From positions 1 to 64,000 of the forward strand of contig CAYRXH010000004.1 in assembly GCA_964428185.1 (NCBI GenBank): a stretch of 64,000 bases of DNA, in the 5' to 3' direction. The first letter of the stretch is position 1. Every line of letters begins with the position of its first letter. The notes under the pieces were generated by a model. That model was not told where the DNA came from. It ran no database searches and saw only the letters and a list, made by a program, of their open reading frames with translations. The stretch is from CAYMAZ01 sp964428185 (GTDB lineage: Bacteria; Bacteroidota; Bacteroidia; Bacteroidales; DTU049). Position numbers and translations under genes: made by a program. Positions 1 to 8,037 of this stretch are shown in pieces.

Positions 1-654
1 TTATTGAATAATTATTTTATATGTATGTGGATTTTCGTTTATCATCCTTTTCATTAGATTTTCAAACAGCCCCTTTTTCATGAAGTTGCGATTAAATACC
101 ATTGAGCCTTTATGTGTATTCATTTATATATGCTTGAAGGTATTCCGCATGATGATACATTCCTCCTAGCCAAGCTTTTCTTTTTGTTCTTTCTTCCAAC
201 AACTCCATCTTTTTTGTCCACCAACAACAGCTTCGTCAACCTCAACCTTTCCTTTCATCAAAAACTGACCCCTGCTTTTCATGGCAACCAAAAGCTTTCG
301 TTTAAATAACCAACATGTCTTTTGACCCAAACCTAACTTGCTACTTAGTTCTGTAGAGGATATTTCCTTTTTTGCTTGTGCTTACGTAAAAAGCAATATA
401 AAATTCCTTCTGTAAAGAAAATTTTACCTTATGGAATAATGTGCCACCGGTTGGCGAACCAATGTAATTACATTTTGGTGCACTGGCTACTATACTCATG
501 TTCTCACTTACAATATTTTGTATTGCCACATTTGGAACACAAGAAACCTTTTGCCCATTTCTTGTCAGAAAGATATTTCAAGCATGAACTATCATCAGAA
601 AACAACTGCTGAAATTCAAAAAATTGTTGTTAAGCTTTCAAATTTTTTATACAT
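1..654 (-). pseudogene. Decayed IS1595-family (ISXO2-like) transposase
   Basis: No intact reading frame exists here, but the minus strand read across frames gives an IS1595-type transposase. From about 654 down there is an ATG, a zinc-ribbon segment (CSKCGNTKYCK, then a second Cys pair now broken), SPTGGTLFHKVKFSL, STSKKGN, then after a frameshift LSSKLGLGQKTCWLFKRK and KVEVDEAVVGG, which carries the first Asp of the DDE triad. After about position 170 the reading jumps to the family's C-terminal end (HHAEYLQAYINEY, then LFENLMKRMINENP), ending with a stop at bases 1-3. The middle of the catalytic core, with the remaining acidic residues, is missing. At least two frameshifts and several stops are present, so it is dead. 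The element's outer end on the left lies outside the window; I could not identify terminal repeats. Confidence 0.82.
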
Positions 655-746
655 AGCTAAATTGTTTTTATTGAAAAATAGCGAGTTTTTGATTATTATC
701 AATATGCCTAATTCAAAAAAATATTTTAGCCCGCAGGTCAAAAAGA

Positions 747-1931
747 TTATTTATAGGCAGGAATTCCGGTTATTTCGTGCCCTGTAATCAGCAGATGGAT
801 GTCATGAGTGCCTTCATAGGTGATCACAGATTCAAGATTCATCATATGTCTCATGATCGGGAAGTCGTTTGTTATTCCCATTGCCCCCAAAACCTGTCTC
901 ATTTCACGTGCTATGTTCAAAGCCATGTTGACATTGTTCCTCTTTGCCATTGAAACCTGACCCGGTGTTGATTTTCTTTCGTTTCTCAGTGTTCCGAGTC
1001 TCCAGGCAAGAAATTGTGCTTTGGTAATTTCAGTCAAAGCTTCTGCCAGTTTTTTCTGTTGAAGCTGGAAAGCAGCTATTGGTTTTCCAAACTGAATTCT
1101 TTCCTTAGCGTATCTGACGGCAGCATCATAGCAATCCATAGCTGCGCCAATGGCTCCCCATGCAATGCCGTAGCGGGCTGATGAGAGACAAGAAAGCGGT
1201 CCTTTCAAACCCTGGATATTTGGTAAAACATATTCTTTGGGAACCTTTACATTGTCAAAAACAAGTTCTCCGGTCACTGAAGCCCTAAGTGACAATTTTC
1301 CGTGTGTTTCTGGTGCAGTGAGCCCTTCCCAACCTTTTTCAACAATCATTCCTCTGACAATGCCCTGCTCGTCTTTAGCCCAAACGATTGAAATGTCAGC
1401 AATAGTTGAATTGGTAATCCACATTTTTGCTCCATTGAGCAGGTAATAGTCTCCTTTATCTTCAATCTTTGTAAGCATTCCTCCCGGATCTGAACCATGA
1501 TTTGGTTCTGTCAGTCCAAAACAACCTATGATTTGACCGGTAGCTAGCTGTGGCAGATATTTCTGTTTTTGCTCTTCACTTCCATATTGATAAATTGGGA
1601 ACATTACCAAAGAGGTTTGCACTGAAGCCATTGACCTAATTCCGGAATCTCCTCTTTCAAGTTCCTGCATTATCAGTCCATAAGTAATATAATCCATTCC
1701 GGCACCACCGTATTCAATAGGTATGAACGGACCGAATGCGCCGAGTTCTCCGAGTTGTTTTACGAGATGAAAAGGAAATTCACACTTTTCTGAATATTCT
1801 TCAATAATAGGTTTCACTTCCCTATTTACCCAGTCACGAACAGCATTGCGAGCAATCTTGTGTTCATCGGTCAGCAATTCGTCAAGAAAATAATAATCGG
1901 GTGCAATAAATTGATTCATAGCATTTGACAT
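747..1931 (-). CDS. Acyl-CoA dehydrogenase, glutaryl-CoA dehydrogenase-like
   Basis: A 394-residue FAD flavoenzyme that oxidises an acyl-CoA to the enoyl-CoA (and decarboxylates it if it is a true glutaryl-CoA dehydrogenase). It shows the family features in order: an N-terminal helical domain, the FAD-binding stretch CFGLTEPNHGSDPGGM, the WITNS segment, an arginine in RSMASVQ, the helical C-terminal domain with RIQFGKPIAAFQLQQ, and YEGTHDIH near the end, where the Glu is the expected catalytic base. The ERGDSGIRSMASVQ context favours the glutaryl-CoA branch, but substrate cannot be fixed by eye. The start was set at the ATG at 1931 because the longer frame would run into the promoter box at 1968-1975. 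It is divergent from the 2-oxoacid oxidoreductase genes, which could supply or use acyl-CoAs from amino acid breakdown. Confidence 0.9.
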   Translation of the reverse strand: MSNAMNQFIAPDYYFLDELLTDEHKIARNAVRDWVNREVKPIIEEYSEKCEFPFHLVKQLGELGAFGPFIPIEYGGAGMDYITYGLIMQELERGDSGIRSMASVQTSLVMFPIYQYGSEEQKQKYLPQLATGQIIGCFGLTEPNHGSDPGGMLTKIEDKGDYYLLNGAKMWITNSTIADISIVWAKDEQGIVRGMIVEKGWEGLTAPETHGKLSLRASVTGELVFDNVKVPKEYVLPNIQGLKGPLSCLSSARYGIAWGAIGAAMDCYDAAVRYAKERIQFGKPIAAFQLQQKKLAEALTEITKAQFLAWRLGTLRNERKSTPGQVSMAKRNNVNMALNIAREMRQVLGAMGITNDFPIMRHMMNLESVITYEGTHDIHLLITGHEITGIPAYK

Positions 1932-1967
1932 AATTAATAAGGTTTTTTTGTGTGTGTATAGTGCTTG

Positions 1968-1975
1968 CAAAAATA
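1968..1975 (-). promoter_or_regulatory. Bacteroidota -7 promoter box for the acyl-CoA dehydrogenase gene
   Basis: Read on the minus strand the bases are TATTTTTG, matching TAnnTTTG, 37 bases upstream of the chosen ATG. No clear -33 TTTG is seen at the usual spacing. Confidence 0.5.
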
Positions 1976-1999
1976 GTTTTTTTTTTCAAAAACCATTCG

Positions 2000-2007
2000 T
2001 AATTTTG
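2000..2007 (+). promoter_or_regulatory. Bacteroidota -7 promoter box for the vorB-like gene
   Basis: TAATTTTG matches TAnnTTTG and lies 25 bases upstream of the ATG at 2032. It is back to back with the minus-strand box at 1968-1975, so the two divergent genes share a compact control region. Confidence 0.55.
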
Positions 2008-2031
2008 CCCTGGATTTTTACAAAAAAGACA

Positions 2032-3156
2032 ATGATTAAAAACATCGGATTTATTGATAACTCACGATTAATAACTGAATCACTGGTCAGAGCCGGCGCA
2101 GACGTTTTTGTCGGCTACCCGATCACCCCGGCGAACCTGTTGTATTTATACGCTGGACATCGCTTTCCTCAGTTTATTGCTGCACCGGATGAAATTACAA
2201 CTGTACAGATGATGTCCGGTCTTGCTGCTACTGGAAAAATTCCTGTTACTGCTACTTCATTCCCCGGTTTTGCTTTGATGATTGAATCCATTAATATGGC
2301 ATATATGATGGAGTTGCCAATGGTGATAGTTCTTGTGCAGAGGCTGGGACCTGCCACAGGAACTGCCACCTGTGGTGCTCAGGGAGACGTGTTAATTGTT
2401 AATGGTATTATCTCCGGTGGATTGGCAATCCCAATATTGAGTATCTGCAATATTTCCGATTACTGGATATTGCCAGCAAAAGCTGTTGAAATGGCAGTAA
2501 GGATGAGGACTCCTGTGATCATTTTAACTTCCAAGGAAGAAGTTATGACACAACATTCAGTCAATCTCAGCACTTTGCCAGAGGTGAAGAAAGTGAAACA
2601 AGAAATATATAAAAGTTCTGAAAAGTATATTCCATATGAGGCTGATGAAAACCTGGTTCCAAAATTTTTGCCCCTAACCACTAACGAACATCAGGTGCGG
2701 CTGACTGCTTCTACTCATGATAAGAAAGGAATCATTCAGAATACTTCAGATGAAGCTCTGGAAAATACTATCAGGCTTCACAGAAAAATACTTCACAATA
2801 TGAAGGATTTTTGTTTTTATGAGTATGATAGTGACCCTCTTGCAGATTTGGTTTTGGTATCATTTGGTATCACTTCCATGGCCTCAAAGGTTGCCATCAA
2901 AAAGTTAAGGGCTGAAGGTCTCCCAGTGTCGTTGCTTCTTGTAAAAACTTTAATGCCTGTACCTCTTGATTATTATAAAATACTTGAAAAATATTCACAG
3001 ATATTTATTGCAGAAGAGAATCTTACCGGACAATACAGACAATTTTTATTTGGTAACAGTTTACCATCACATATACATGGAATTAACAAAATCGGAAAAA
3101 TGATAGAACCCGAAGAAATTATTGCAAAAATTTATTCAGTAAAATCCCTCAATTGA
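2032..3156 (+). CDS. 2-oxoacid:ferredoxin oxidoreductase, alpha subunit (VorB/KorA type)
   Basis: 374 residues. The alpha subunit of a thiamine-diphosphate 2-oxoacid oxidoreductase, which makes acyl-CoA, CO2 and reduced ferredoxin from a 2-oxoacid and CoA. The N-terminal pyrimidine-binding domain is clear (GYPITPAN, APDEITTVQMMSGLAATG, TATSFPGFALMIESI), followed by the second transketolase-like domain near residues 260-370 (LVLVSFGITSMASK). The size fits a free alpha subunit such as VorB, not the roughly 600-residue gamma-alpha fusion common for KorA. The stop is 4 bases before the next gene, which carries the beta and gamma parts, so they form one operon. Substrate (branched-chain 2-oxoacids, 2-oxoglutarate or other) is not determined; Vor is favoured by subunit sizes. 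The start ATG at 2032 follows the promoter box at 2000-2007. Confidence 0.85.
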   Translation: MIKNIGFIDNSRLITESLVRAGADVFVGYPITPANLLYLYAGHRFPQFIAAPDEITTVQMMSGLAATGKIPVTATSFPGFALMIESINMAYMMELPMVIVLVQRLGPATGTATCGAQGDVLIVNGIISGGLAIPILSICNISDYWILPAKAVEMAVRMRTPVIILTSKEEVMTQHSVNLSTLPEVKKVKQEIYKSSEKYIPYEADENLVPKFLPLTTNEHQVRLTASTHDKKGIIQNTSDEALENTIRLHRKILHNMKDFCFYEYDSDPLADLVLVSFGITSMASKVAIKKLRAEGLPVSLLLVKTLMPVPLDYYKILEKYSQIFIAEENLTGQYRQFLFGNSLPSHIHGINKIGKMIEPEEIIAKIYSVKSLN

Positions 3157-3160
3157 TACT

Positions 3161-4456
3161 ATGGAGAAAGAATTTCTAACCAAGGATCCGTTGCCTTTTT
3201 GTAAGGGATGCGGGCATACCTTGATCAGTCAGAACACTGAAAAGGCGTTACGTAAGCTGAATTATGAGCATACTGATGTGATTCTGGTAACTGACATTGG
3301 TTGTCATGGGATCATTGACAAGTCGTTTCTTACCCATACTGTTCATGGTCTTCATGGACGCTCTGTGGCTCTTGCATCAGGCATTTCCATCGGATTGCAT
3401 GGAAAGAACAAGAAAGTGATTGTGTTTATGGGAGACGGAAGTGCAACAATAGGCATGCAGCATATTATCGATGCAGCACATAATAATGATGATATGACTG
3501 TGGTTATTCACAATAATATGTTGTATGGAATGACCGGAGGTCAGCCCAGTGAATTTACTCCAAAAGGATTTAAAACACCAACACTTCAGGCAGGTGCCAC
3601 ACGTGACTGTTATGATGTTTGTGAAGTGGTTGCAGCAGCAGGTGCATCTTATGTGAGAAGAATTACAGGGATAGGTGATTTTTCAGATGAGCTTGCTGAA
3701 GCATTTTCCAGAAAAGGATTCTCTCTGGTTGAAGTCATGGAGGTTTGTTCAAGCTATGCTATCAAAGCAAATCCGGGATTTAAACTTAAGGACGTTGTTC
3801 AGAAGGCAGGTCTTCACTCAAAAGTTTATGTTGACAGGTCAATTCCCGTATTTGAATCAGTAGTCAAAGACAAAACAAGGAGTCTGGTGGATGCTGAAAT
3901 ATTTATAGAACAAAAGTTTTCATTTTCGTTAGATGCCCCAAAGAAGATAATGCTTGCAGGATCAGCAGGTGAGGGTGTTCAGGTTGCAGCTGAACTGTTT
4001 GCAAGAGCTGCAATTTCCTGCGGTCTGTTTGCCACAAAAAAAGGTTCCTATCCTGTTACCGTTGGAATTGGATATTCTGCTTCACAAATAATTCTTTCTC
4101 CTGAGGAAATTGAATATACAGGATTTGAATATCCTGATAACATGATTGTTACATCTCAGGAAGGTCTTGATTTTGCTGCAGCGATGTTGAAGAAAATGCC
4201 TGAAAGTTCCCTGTTGTTTATTCAGGATGGTTTGAAAACTGATGGATGCAGAGCAAAAATTTTCCATGCAGATTTCAGATCAAACATTCAATCCAAAAAT
4301 GTATCATTGGTTGCAATGTATCAGTTTCTTGTTCATTCGGGTCTGATTCCTGCCAAAGCCTTCTTACATACCGTTTCCGGCAGTAAAATTGCTGAGAAAA
4401 CCGACATAGAGAAACTATTTGGAATCACAAATAGCGGACCAGATACCCTACACTGA
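3161..4456 (+). CDS. 2-oxoacid:ferredoxin oxidoreductase, fused beta-gamma subunit (VorA-VorC type)
   Basis: 431 residues with two domains. Residues 1 to about 250 are the thiamine-diphosphate beta subunit: CKGCGH near the N-terminus and a further Cys in DIGCHG, which in this family help hold a 4Fe-4S cluster, then the cofactor motif from GDGSATIG to VIHNN. Residues from about 255 to 420 are a gamma-type domain that begins IMLAGSAGEGVQVAAEL, like the GGQGV start of free gamma subunits. The usual MRGG-like stretch is replaced by VTVGIGYS, so the gamma domain is divergent. Free beta and gamma subunits are about 250 and 180 residues, which sum to this length. No ferredoxin-like delta subunit (two CxxCxxCxxxC motifs) is next to it. 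Works with the alpha subunit directly upstream. Confidence 0.85.
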   Translation: MEKEFLTKDPLPFCKGCGHTLISQNTEKALRKLNYEHTDVILVTDIGCHGIIDKSFLTHTVHGLHGRSVALASGISIGLHGKNKKVIVFMGDGSATIGMQHIIDAAHNNDDMTVVIHNNMLYGMTGGQPSEFTPKGFKTPTLQAGATRDCYDVCEVVAAAGASYVRRITGIGDFSDELAEAFSRKGFSLVEVMEVCSSYAIKANPGFKLKDVVQKAGLHSKVYVDRSIPVFESVVKDKTRSLVDAEIFIEQKFSFSLDAPKKIMLAGSAGEGVQVAAELFARAAISCGLFATKKGSYPVTVGIGYSASQIILSPEEIEYTGFEYPDNMIVTSQEGLDFAAAMLKKMPESSLLFIQDGLKTDGCRAKIFHADFRSNIQSKNVSLVAMYQFLVHSGLIPAKAFLHTVSGSKIAEKTDIEKLFGITNSGPDTLH

Positions 4457-4550
4457 ATGAAATTAATTATTCCGTAAAATAATCCAAAATCAATGTTTGT
4501 TCATAGCATACGTTAAATAATTAATTTCGCAAACTTTAAAAAATAATCTA

Positions 4551-4558
4551 TAATTTTG
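4551..4558 (+). promoter_or_regulatory. Bacteroidota -7 promoter box
   Basis: TAATTTTG, 29 bases upstream of the ATG at 4587 and outside the preceding oxidoreductase operon. A clear -33 element is not seen. Confidence 0.5.
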
Positions 4559-4586
4559 CATATAACATACATAACATTTCTCACCA

Positions 4587-5015
4587 ATGAAAAAAATTAT
4601 CTATTTAACTATTGTTACTGCAATTATTTTTATTCAGTGTAAAAACCCTATTCAGATTACACAGGAACAGAGACAGACAATCAATATCAATTCTTTTGTC
4701 AGCGAAGTTGCCGAACCTGATTTTACCGTGAAGTCAGCTGTTTTAAACGGAGATGTTCTAACTCTTGTGGTTGAGTTTAAGGGAAGCAAATATGGGAATG
4801 AATTTGATTTATTGTGGGACGGAGCTTTTATGAAGAGTCTGCCACCCAAAGTGATGCTTTATCCTGTTCACAAAACAACAGAAGAAGGTGGAAGTAAGTC
4901 AGTTGAAATGACCCTTCTTTTCGGACTGGATGTTCTCAGGGAAAAATCTGCAGGATATTCTGAAATTGTCATTATGATTAAAGGGTTTTCAGAAAGTTTG
5001 AACTGGACAAAATAA
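4587..5015 (+). CDS. Small putative lipoprotein of unknown function
   Basis: 142 residues that I do not recognise. The first 19 residues form a signal sequence (MKKIIYLTIVTAIIFIQCK) whose IIFIQC end resembles a lipobox with Cys18 as the likely lipidation site. The rest is a compact, beta-rich looking domain with alternating hydrophobic residues (for example DVLTLVVEFKG and SVEMTLLFGLDVL) and ends FSESLNWTK. Composition fits a periplasmic or outer-membrane-anchored domain. It has its own promoter box and is followed 46 bases later by another small exported protein, so the two may be cotranscribed. Confidence 0.7.
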   Translation: MKKIIYLTIVTAIIFIQCKNPIQITQEQRQTININSFVSEVAEPDFTVKSAVLNGDVLTLVVEFKGSKYGNEFDLLWDGAFMKSLPPKVMLYPVHKTTEEGGSKSVEMTLLFGLDVLREKSAGYSEIVIMIKGFSESLNWTK

Positions 5016-5061
5016 GTTTCGTTCCGGCACTTTTGGGATTAATTTTTTTTTAAAAAACATC

Positions 5062-5496
5062 ATGAAAAAGTCAATTTTACTATTCGTCATAATGATTTTG
5101 TGTTTCTGGAATACACAATCACAGAATACTTCAGATGAGATACTTGATACCTTCTTCAGTCTGTATGGTGAAGGAAAAACAGATGAAGCTGTTGATTACA
5201 TTTTTGAAACCAATGAGTATCTCATTTCGGCCCAGCAACAGATAGAATCTATTAAAGAAAAACTGAAAACAATCACTTCTGTAATCGGGCAATATTACGG
5301 ATATGAAAAGATCATCCAGAAAGAAGCAGGAGAGTCTTATAAATATGTCCGTTGTATGGTGAAGCATGACAGACAGCCCTTGTTTTTTACATTCATTCTA
5401 TACAAGCCAGATCAGAAATGGCAGTTGCAAACTGTGAGATTTGATGATAAGCTGGACGACAATGAAATGAATTATCTTAATAATGTTATGCAATAA
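5062..5496 (+). CDS. Small exported protein, DUF3887-like fold possible
   Basis: 144 residues with a cleavable signal peptide (positively charged start, hydrophobic core, then NTQSQ near residue 20). The mature part opens with a helical segment EILDTFFSLYGEGKTDEAVDYIF and ends in a beta stretch with KWQLQTVRFDD. This helix-then-sheet plan is reminiscent of DUF3887/NTF2-like exported proteins, but I cannot assign it to a family with certainty. No catalytic motif is visible. The preceding gene is also a small exported protein. Confidence 0.7.
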   Translation: MKKSILLFVIMILCFWNTQSQNTSDEILDTFFSLYGEGKTDEAVDYIFETNEYLISAQQQIESIKEKLKTITSVIGQYYGYEKIIQKEAGESYKYVRCMVKHDRQPLFFTFILYKPDQKWQLQTVRFDDKLDDNEMNYLNNVMQ

Positions 5497-5682
5497 GCAG
5501 TCTGTTCCTTAGTGTTGTAAATTTTTTAAAAATTTTTCATATTTAAAAAACTTCAATTTGTGCAGTTATTCAATGAACTGATAGAGGTTGAAAATTTTTA
5601 TTTGTCGAAAGCACTTTTTTTTACAGCGTAATTATCAATCTGCTAATTATATAATATTGGAAAGAGATAAGTTTTTTCTGAT

Positions 5683-5713
5683 TTGAATATAAAATATTAA
5701 CAATGTATATTTG
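5683..5713 (+). promoter_or_regulatory. Bacteroidota promoter (-33 and -7) for the M3 peptidase gene
   Basis: TTG at 5683-5685, a 20-base spacer and TATATTTG at 5706-5713. This is a good match to TTG-N19-TAnnTTTG and places transcription start before the ATG at 5745, ruling out the longer frame from 5703. Confidence 0.65.
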
Positions 5714-5744
5714 CACGTTTTTCAGAAAAAAACTAGCAACACCA

Positions 5745-7865
5745 ATGAAAAAATTAATTATTATGACCGGCATTGCTGCAATGGTTCTTATTATCACATC
5801 ATGCACCAATAAGAAAGATGAAACCACAGCTGAGGATAATCCATTTTTTAGTGAATGGGATACACCATTTGGTGTTCCTCCATTTGATAAAATTAAAAAT
5901 GAGCATTATGTCCCTGCATTTGAAGAGGGGATTAAACAGCACAAGGCTGAAATTGACTCAATTATCAGGTCTTCGGAAGAGTCCGGTTTTGAAAATGTCA
6001 TTGCTGCCCTTGACTATAGTGGAGCAATGTTAAAAAAGGTATCTTCAGTGTTCTTTAATATGACGTCAGCAAATACATCAGATGAACTTCAGAAGATTGC
6101 ACAGGAAATTAGTCCTGTGCTGACAGCTCATTATGATGACATCATGATGAATCCTGAATTATTTGCCAAAGTTGAAGCTGTTTATAAAAAGAAAGAGATT
6201 CTTAATCTGAATACAGAGCAGATGCAGTTACTTGAACTCACCTATAAGGGGTTTGTCAGAAGCGGTGCATTGCTGAATGCAGATCAACAAAAGAGAATGC
6301 GTGAGATCAACAGTGAAATGTCTGTTTTAACCCTGCAGTTTGGAGATAACTTGCTTGCAGAAACGAACAATTTTGAACTTGTTGTTGAAAAAAAGGAAGA
6401 TTTATCAGGACTGCCTCAGTCATTGATTGATGCTGCTGCAGAAACTGCAAAGGAAAAGGGAAGGGAAGGGAAATGGGTATTTACGCTACATAATCCCAGT
6501 GTATTGCCATTCCTACAGTTTGCCGATAACAGGGAATTGAGAAAGGAAATTCAGCAGGCGTATATAAAACGAGGTGACAATAACAATGAGTTTGATAATA
6601 AGGAAATCATAAAAAAGATTGTTGCTCTGAGAATAGAAAAAGCTCAGTTGCTTGGATATGAGTCACATGCTGACTATGTTCTTGAGATGAATATGGCTGA
6701 GACTCCAGCAGGGGTTTTTGGCTTGCTTGATCAATTATGGGATCCTGCCATGAAAAGAGCCAATGATGAAAAGAAAGAATACCAGAAAATTATTGATACT
6801 GAAGGCGGTGATTTTAAACTTGAAGCATGGGACTGGAGATATTATGCCGAGAAGTACCGCAAACAAAAATATGATCTGAATGAAGAAGAACTGAAACCAT
6901 ATTTTGAACTGAACCATGTCAGGGATGGCATTTTTTACGTCTGCAAACAGTTATTCGGACTCAGCTTTACACAGAGAGATGACATTCCAAAATATCATCC
7001 TGATAATATCATTTATGAGGTGACCAGAGAGGATAAGTCACATCTGGGGATTCTTTACATGGATTTTCACCCACGTGATTCAAAGAGGGGAGGAGCCTGG
7101 ATGGATGCATTCAGGGAGCAATACAGAAGAGGTGATGAGTTTATTTCTCCTGTAATAACCATTGTTTGCAACTTCACCAAGCCGACAGCTACAATGCCAT
7201 CTTTATTGACTCTTGAAGAGGTGCTTACATTCTTTCATGAGATTGGACATGCATTACATGGACTTCTTTCCAACGGCACATATCCTTCAATATCTTCAAC
7301 AAATGTTCCGCGTGATTTTGTTGAGCTCCCTTCTCAGATCATGGAACACTGGGCTTTGGAACCGGAGGTTTTGAAACAATATGCAAAACATTATGAAACC
7401 GGTGAAGTAATTCCAGAAAAACTGATTCAGAAAATCCAGAATGCAGCTTACTTCGATCAGGGATTTGCTACGGTAGAATATCTTGCTGCTTCCTATCTTG
7501 ATATGTACTGGCACACATTGAAAACAACTGATGTCAAAGATGTAAATGCATTTGAAACAGAGGTGCTGAATAAACTTGGTCTTATGCCAGAAATTATCAG
7601 CAGATACAGGAGCACATATTTTGCACACATTTTCAGAGGAGGTTATTCTGCAGGATATTATGCTTATATCTGGAGCGGAGTTCTTGATAATGATGCCTTT
7701 GAGGCTTTCAGGGAAAACGGAATATTTGACAAAGCCGCCGCTGATGCATTCAGAATCAATGTTCTTGAAGCAGGGCATAGTGACAAAGCGGTAAATCTTT
7801 ATCGTGCATTTCGCGGAAAAGACCCGGATATTAAACCATTATTAAAATCGAGAGGACTTATATAA
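5745..7865 (+). CDS. dcp: M3 family metallopeptidase, peptidyl-dipeptidase Dcp-like lipoprotein
   Basis: 706 residues. Zinc peptidase of the thimet/Dcp family, which trims short peptides, here probably releasing C-terminal dipeptides in the periplasm. The zinc motif HEIGH lies near residues 497-501 in TFFHEIGHALHG, and the downstream part shows the usual Dcp elements (SSTNVPRDFVELPSQIMEHW, then FRGGYSAGYYAYIWS with the substrate-binding Tyr and Gly-rich loop). The N-terminus is a lipoprotein signal with MVLIITSC as lipobox, so it should be membrane-anchored, unlike cytosolic Dcp of enterobacteria. The start at 5745 is dictated by the promoter at 5683-5713 and by the typical MKKL lipoprotein start. 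Length is normal. A terminator follows at 7908. Confidence 0.93.
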   Translation: MKKLIIMTGIAAMVLIITSCTNKKDETTAEDNPFFSEWDTPFGVPPFDKIKNEHYVPAFEEGIKQHKAEIDSIIRSSEESGFENVIAALDYSGAMLKKVSSVFFNMTSANTSDELQKIAQEISPVLTAHYDDIMMNPELFAKVEAVYKKKEILNLNTEQMQLLELTYKGFVRSGALLNADQQKRMREINSEMSVLTLQFGDNLLAETNNFELVVEKKEDLSGLPQSLIDAAAETAKEKGREGKWVFTLHNPSVLPFLQFADNRELRKEIQQAYIKRGDNNNEFDNKEIIKKIVALRIEKAQLLGYESHADYVLEMNMAETPAGVFGLLDQLWDPAMKRANDEKKEYQKIIDTEGGDFKLEAWDWRYYAEKYRKQKYDLNEEELKPYFELNHVRDGIFYVCKQLFGLSFTQRDDIPKYHPDNIIYEVTREDKSHLGILYMDFHPRDSKRGGAWMDAFREQYRRGDEFISPVITIVCNFTKPTATMPSLLTLEEVLTFFHEIGHALHGLLSNGTYPSISSTNVPRDFVELPSQIMEHWALEPEVLKQYAKHYETGEVIPEKLIQKIQNAAYFDQGFATVEYLAASYLDMYWHTLKTTDVKDVNAFETEVLNKLGLMPEIISRYRSTYFAHIFRGGYSAGYYAYIWSGVLDNDAFEAFRENGIFDKAAADAFRINVLEAGHSDKAVNLYRAFRGKDPDIKPLLKSRGLI

Positions 7866-7907
7866 CTACTACAAAATAACATAACTAAACTCCTTGAAAA
7901 GTAATGG

Positions 7908-7934
7908 CAGCCTGATATTCAGGCTGTTTTGTTT
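7908..7934 (+). terminator. Rho-independent terminator after the M3 peptidase gene
   Basis: CAGCCTGA at 7908-7915, a 3-base loop, and the perfect complement TCAGGCTG at 7919-7926, followed by TTTTGTTT. Confidence 0.85.
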
Positions 7935-7964
7935 ATAACTGCTTAAAATTTTTTCCAGAATTCT

Positions 7965-7994
7965 TTGCTTGTGTTACTTAAAAACTTATTTTTG
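7965..7994 (+). promoter_or_regulatory. Bacteroidota promoter (-33 and -7)
   Basis: TTG at 7965-7967, a spacer of exactly 19 bases and TATTTTTG at 7987-7994. It is the cleanest match in the window to the Bacteroidota consensus and serves the gene starting at 8038. Confidence 0.75.
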
Positions 7995-8037
7995 CAGGAA
8001 ACATTCTCTAGTAATAACTTTATAAAACCAAAGCGTA

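Noticed and set aside
7296..7778. 160-codon minus-strand frame inside the M3 peptidase gene
   Set aside because: It is antisense to a full-length conserved peptidase and its product shows no recognisable domain; a shadow frame.
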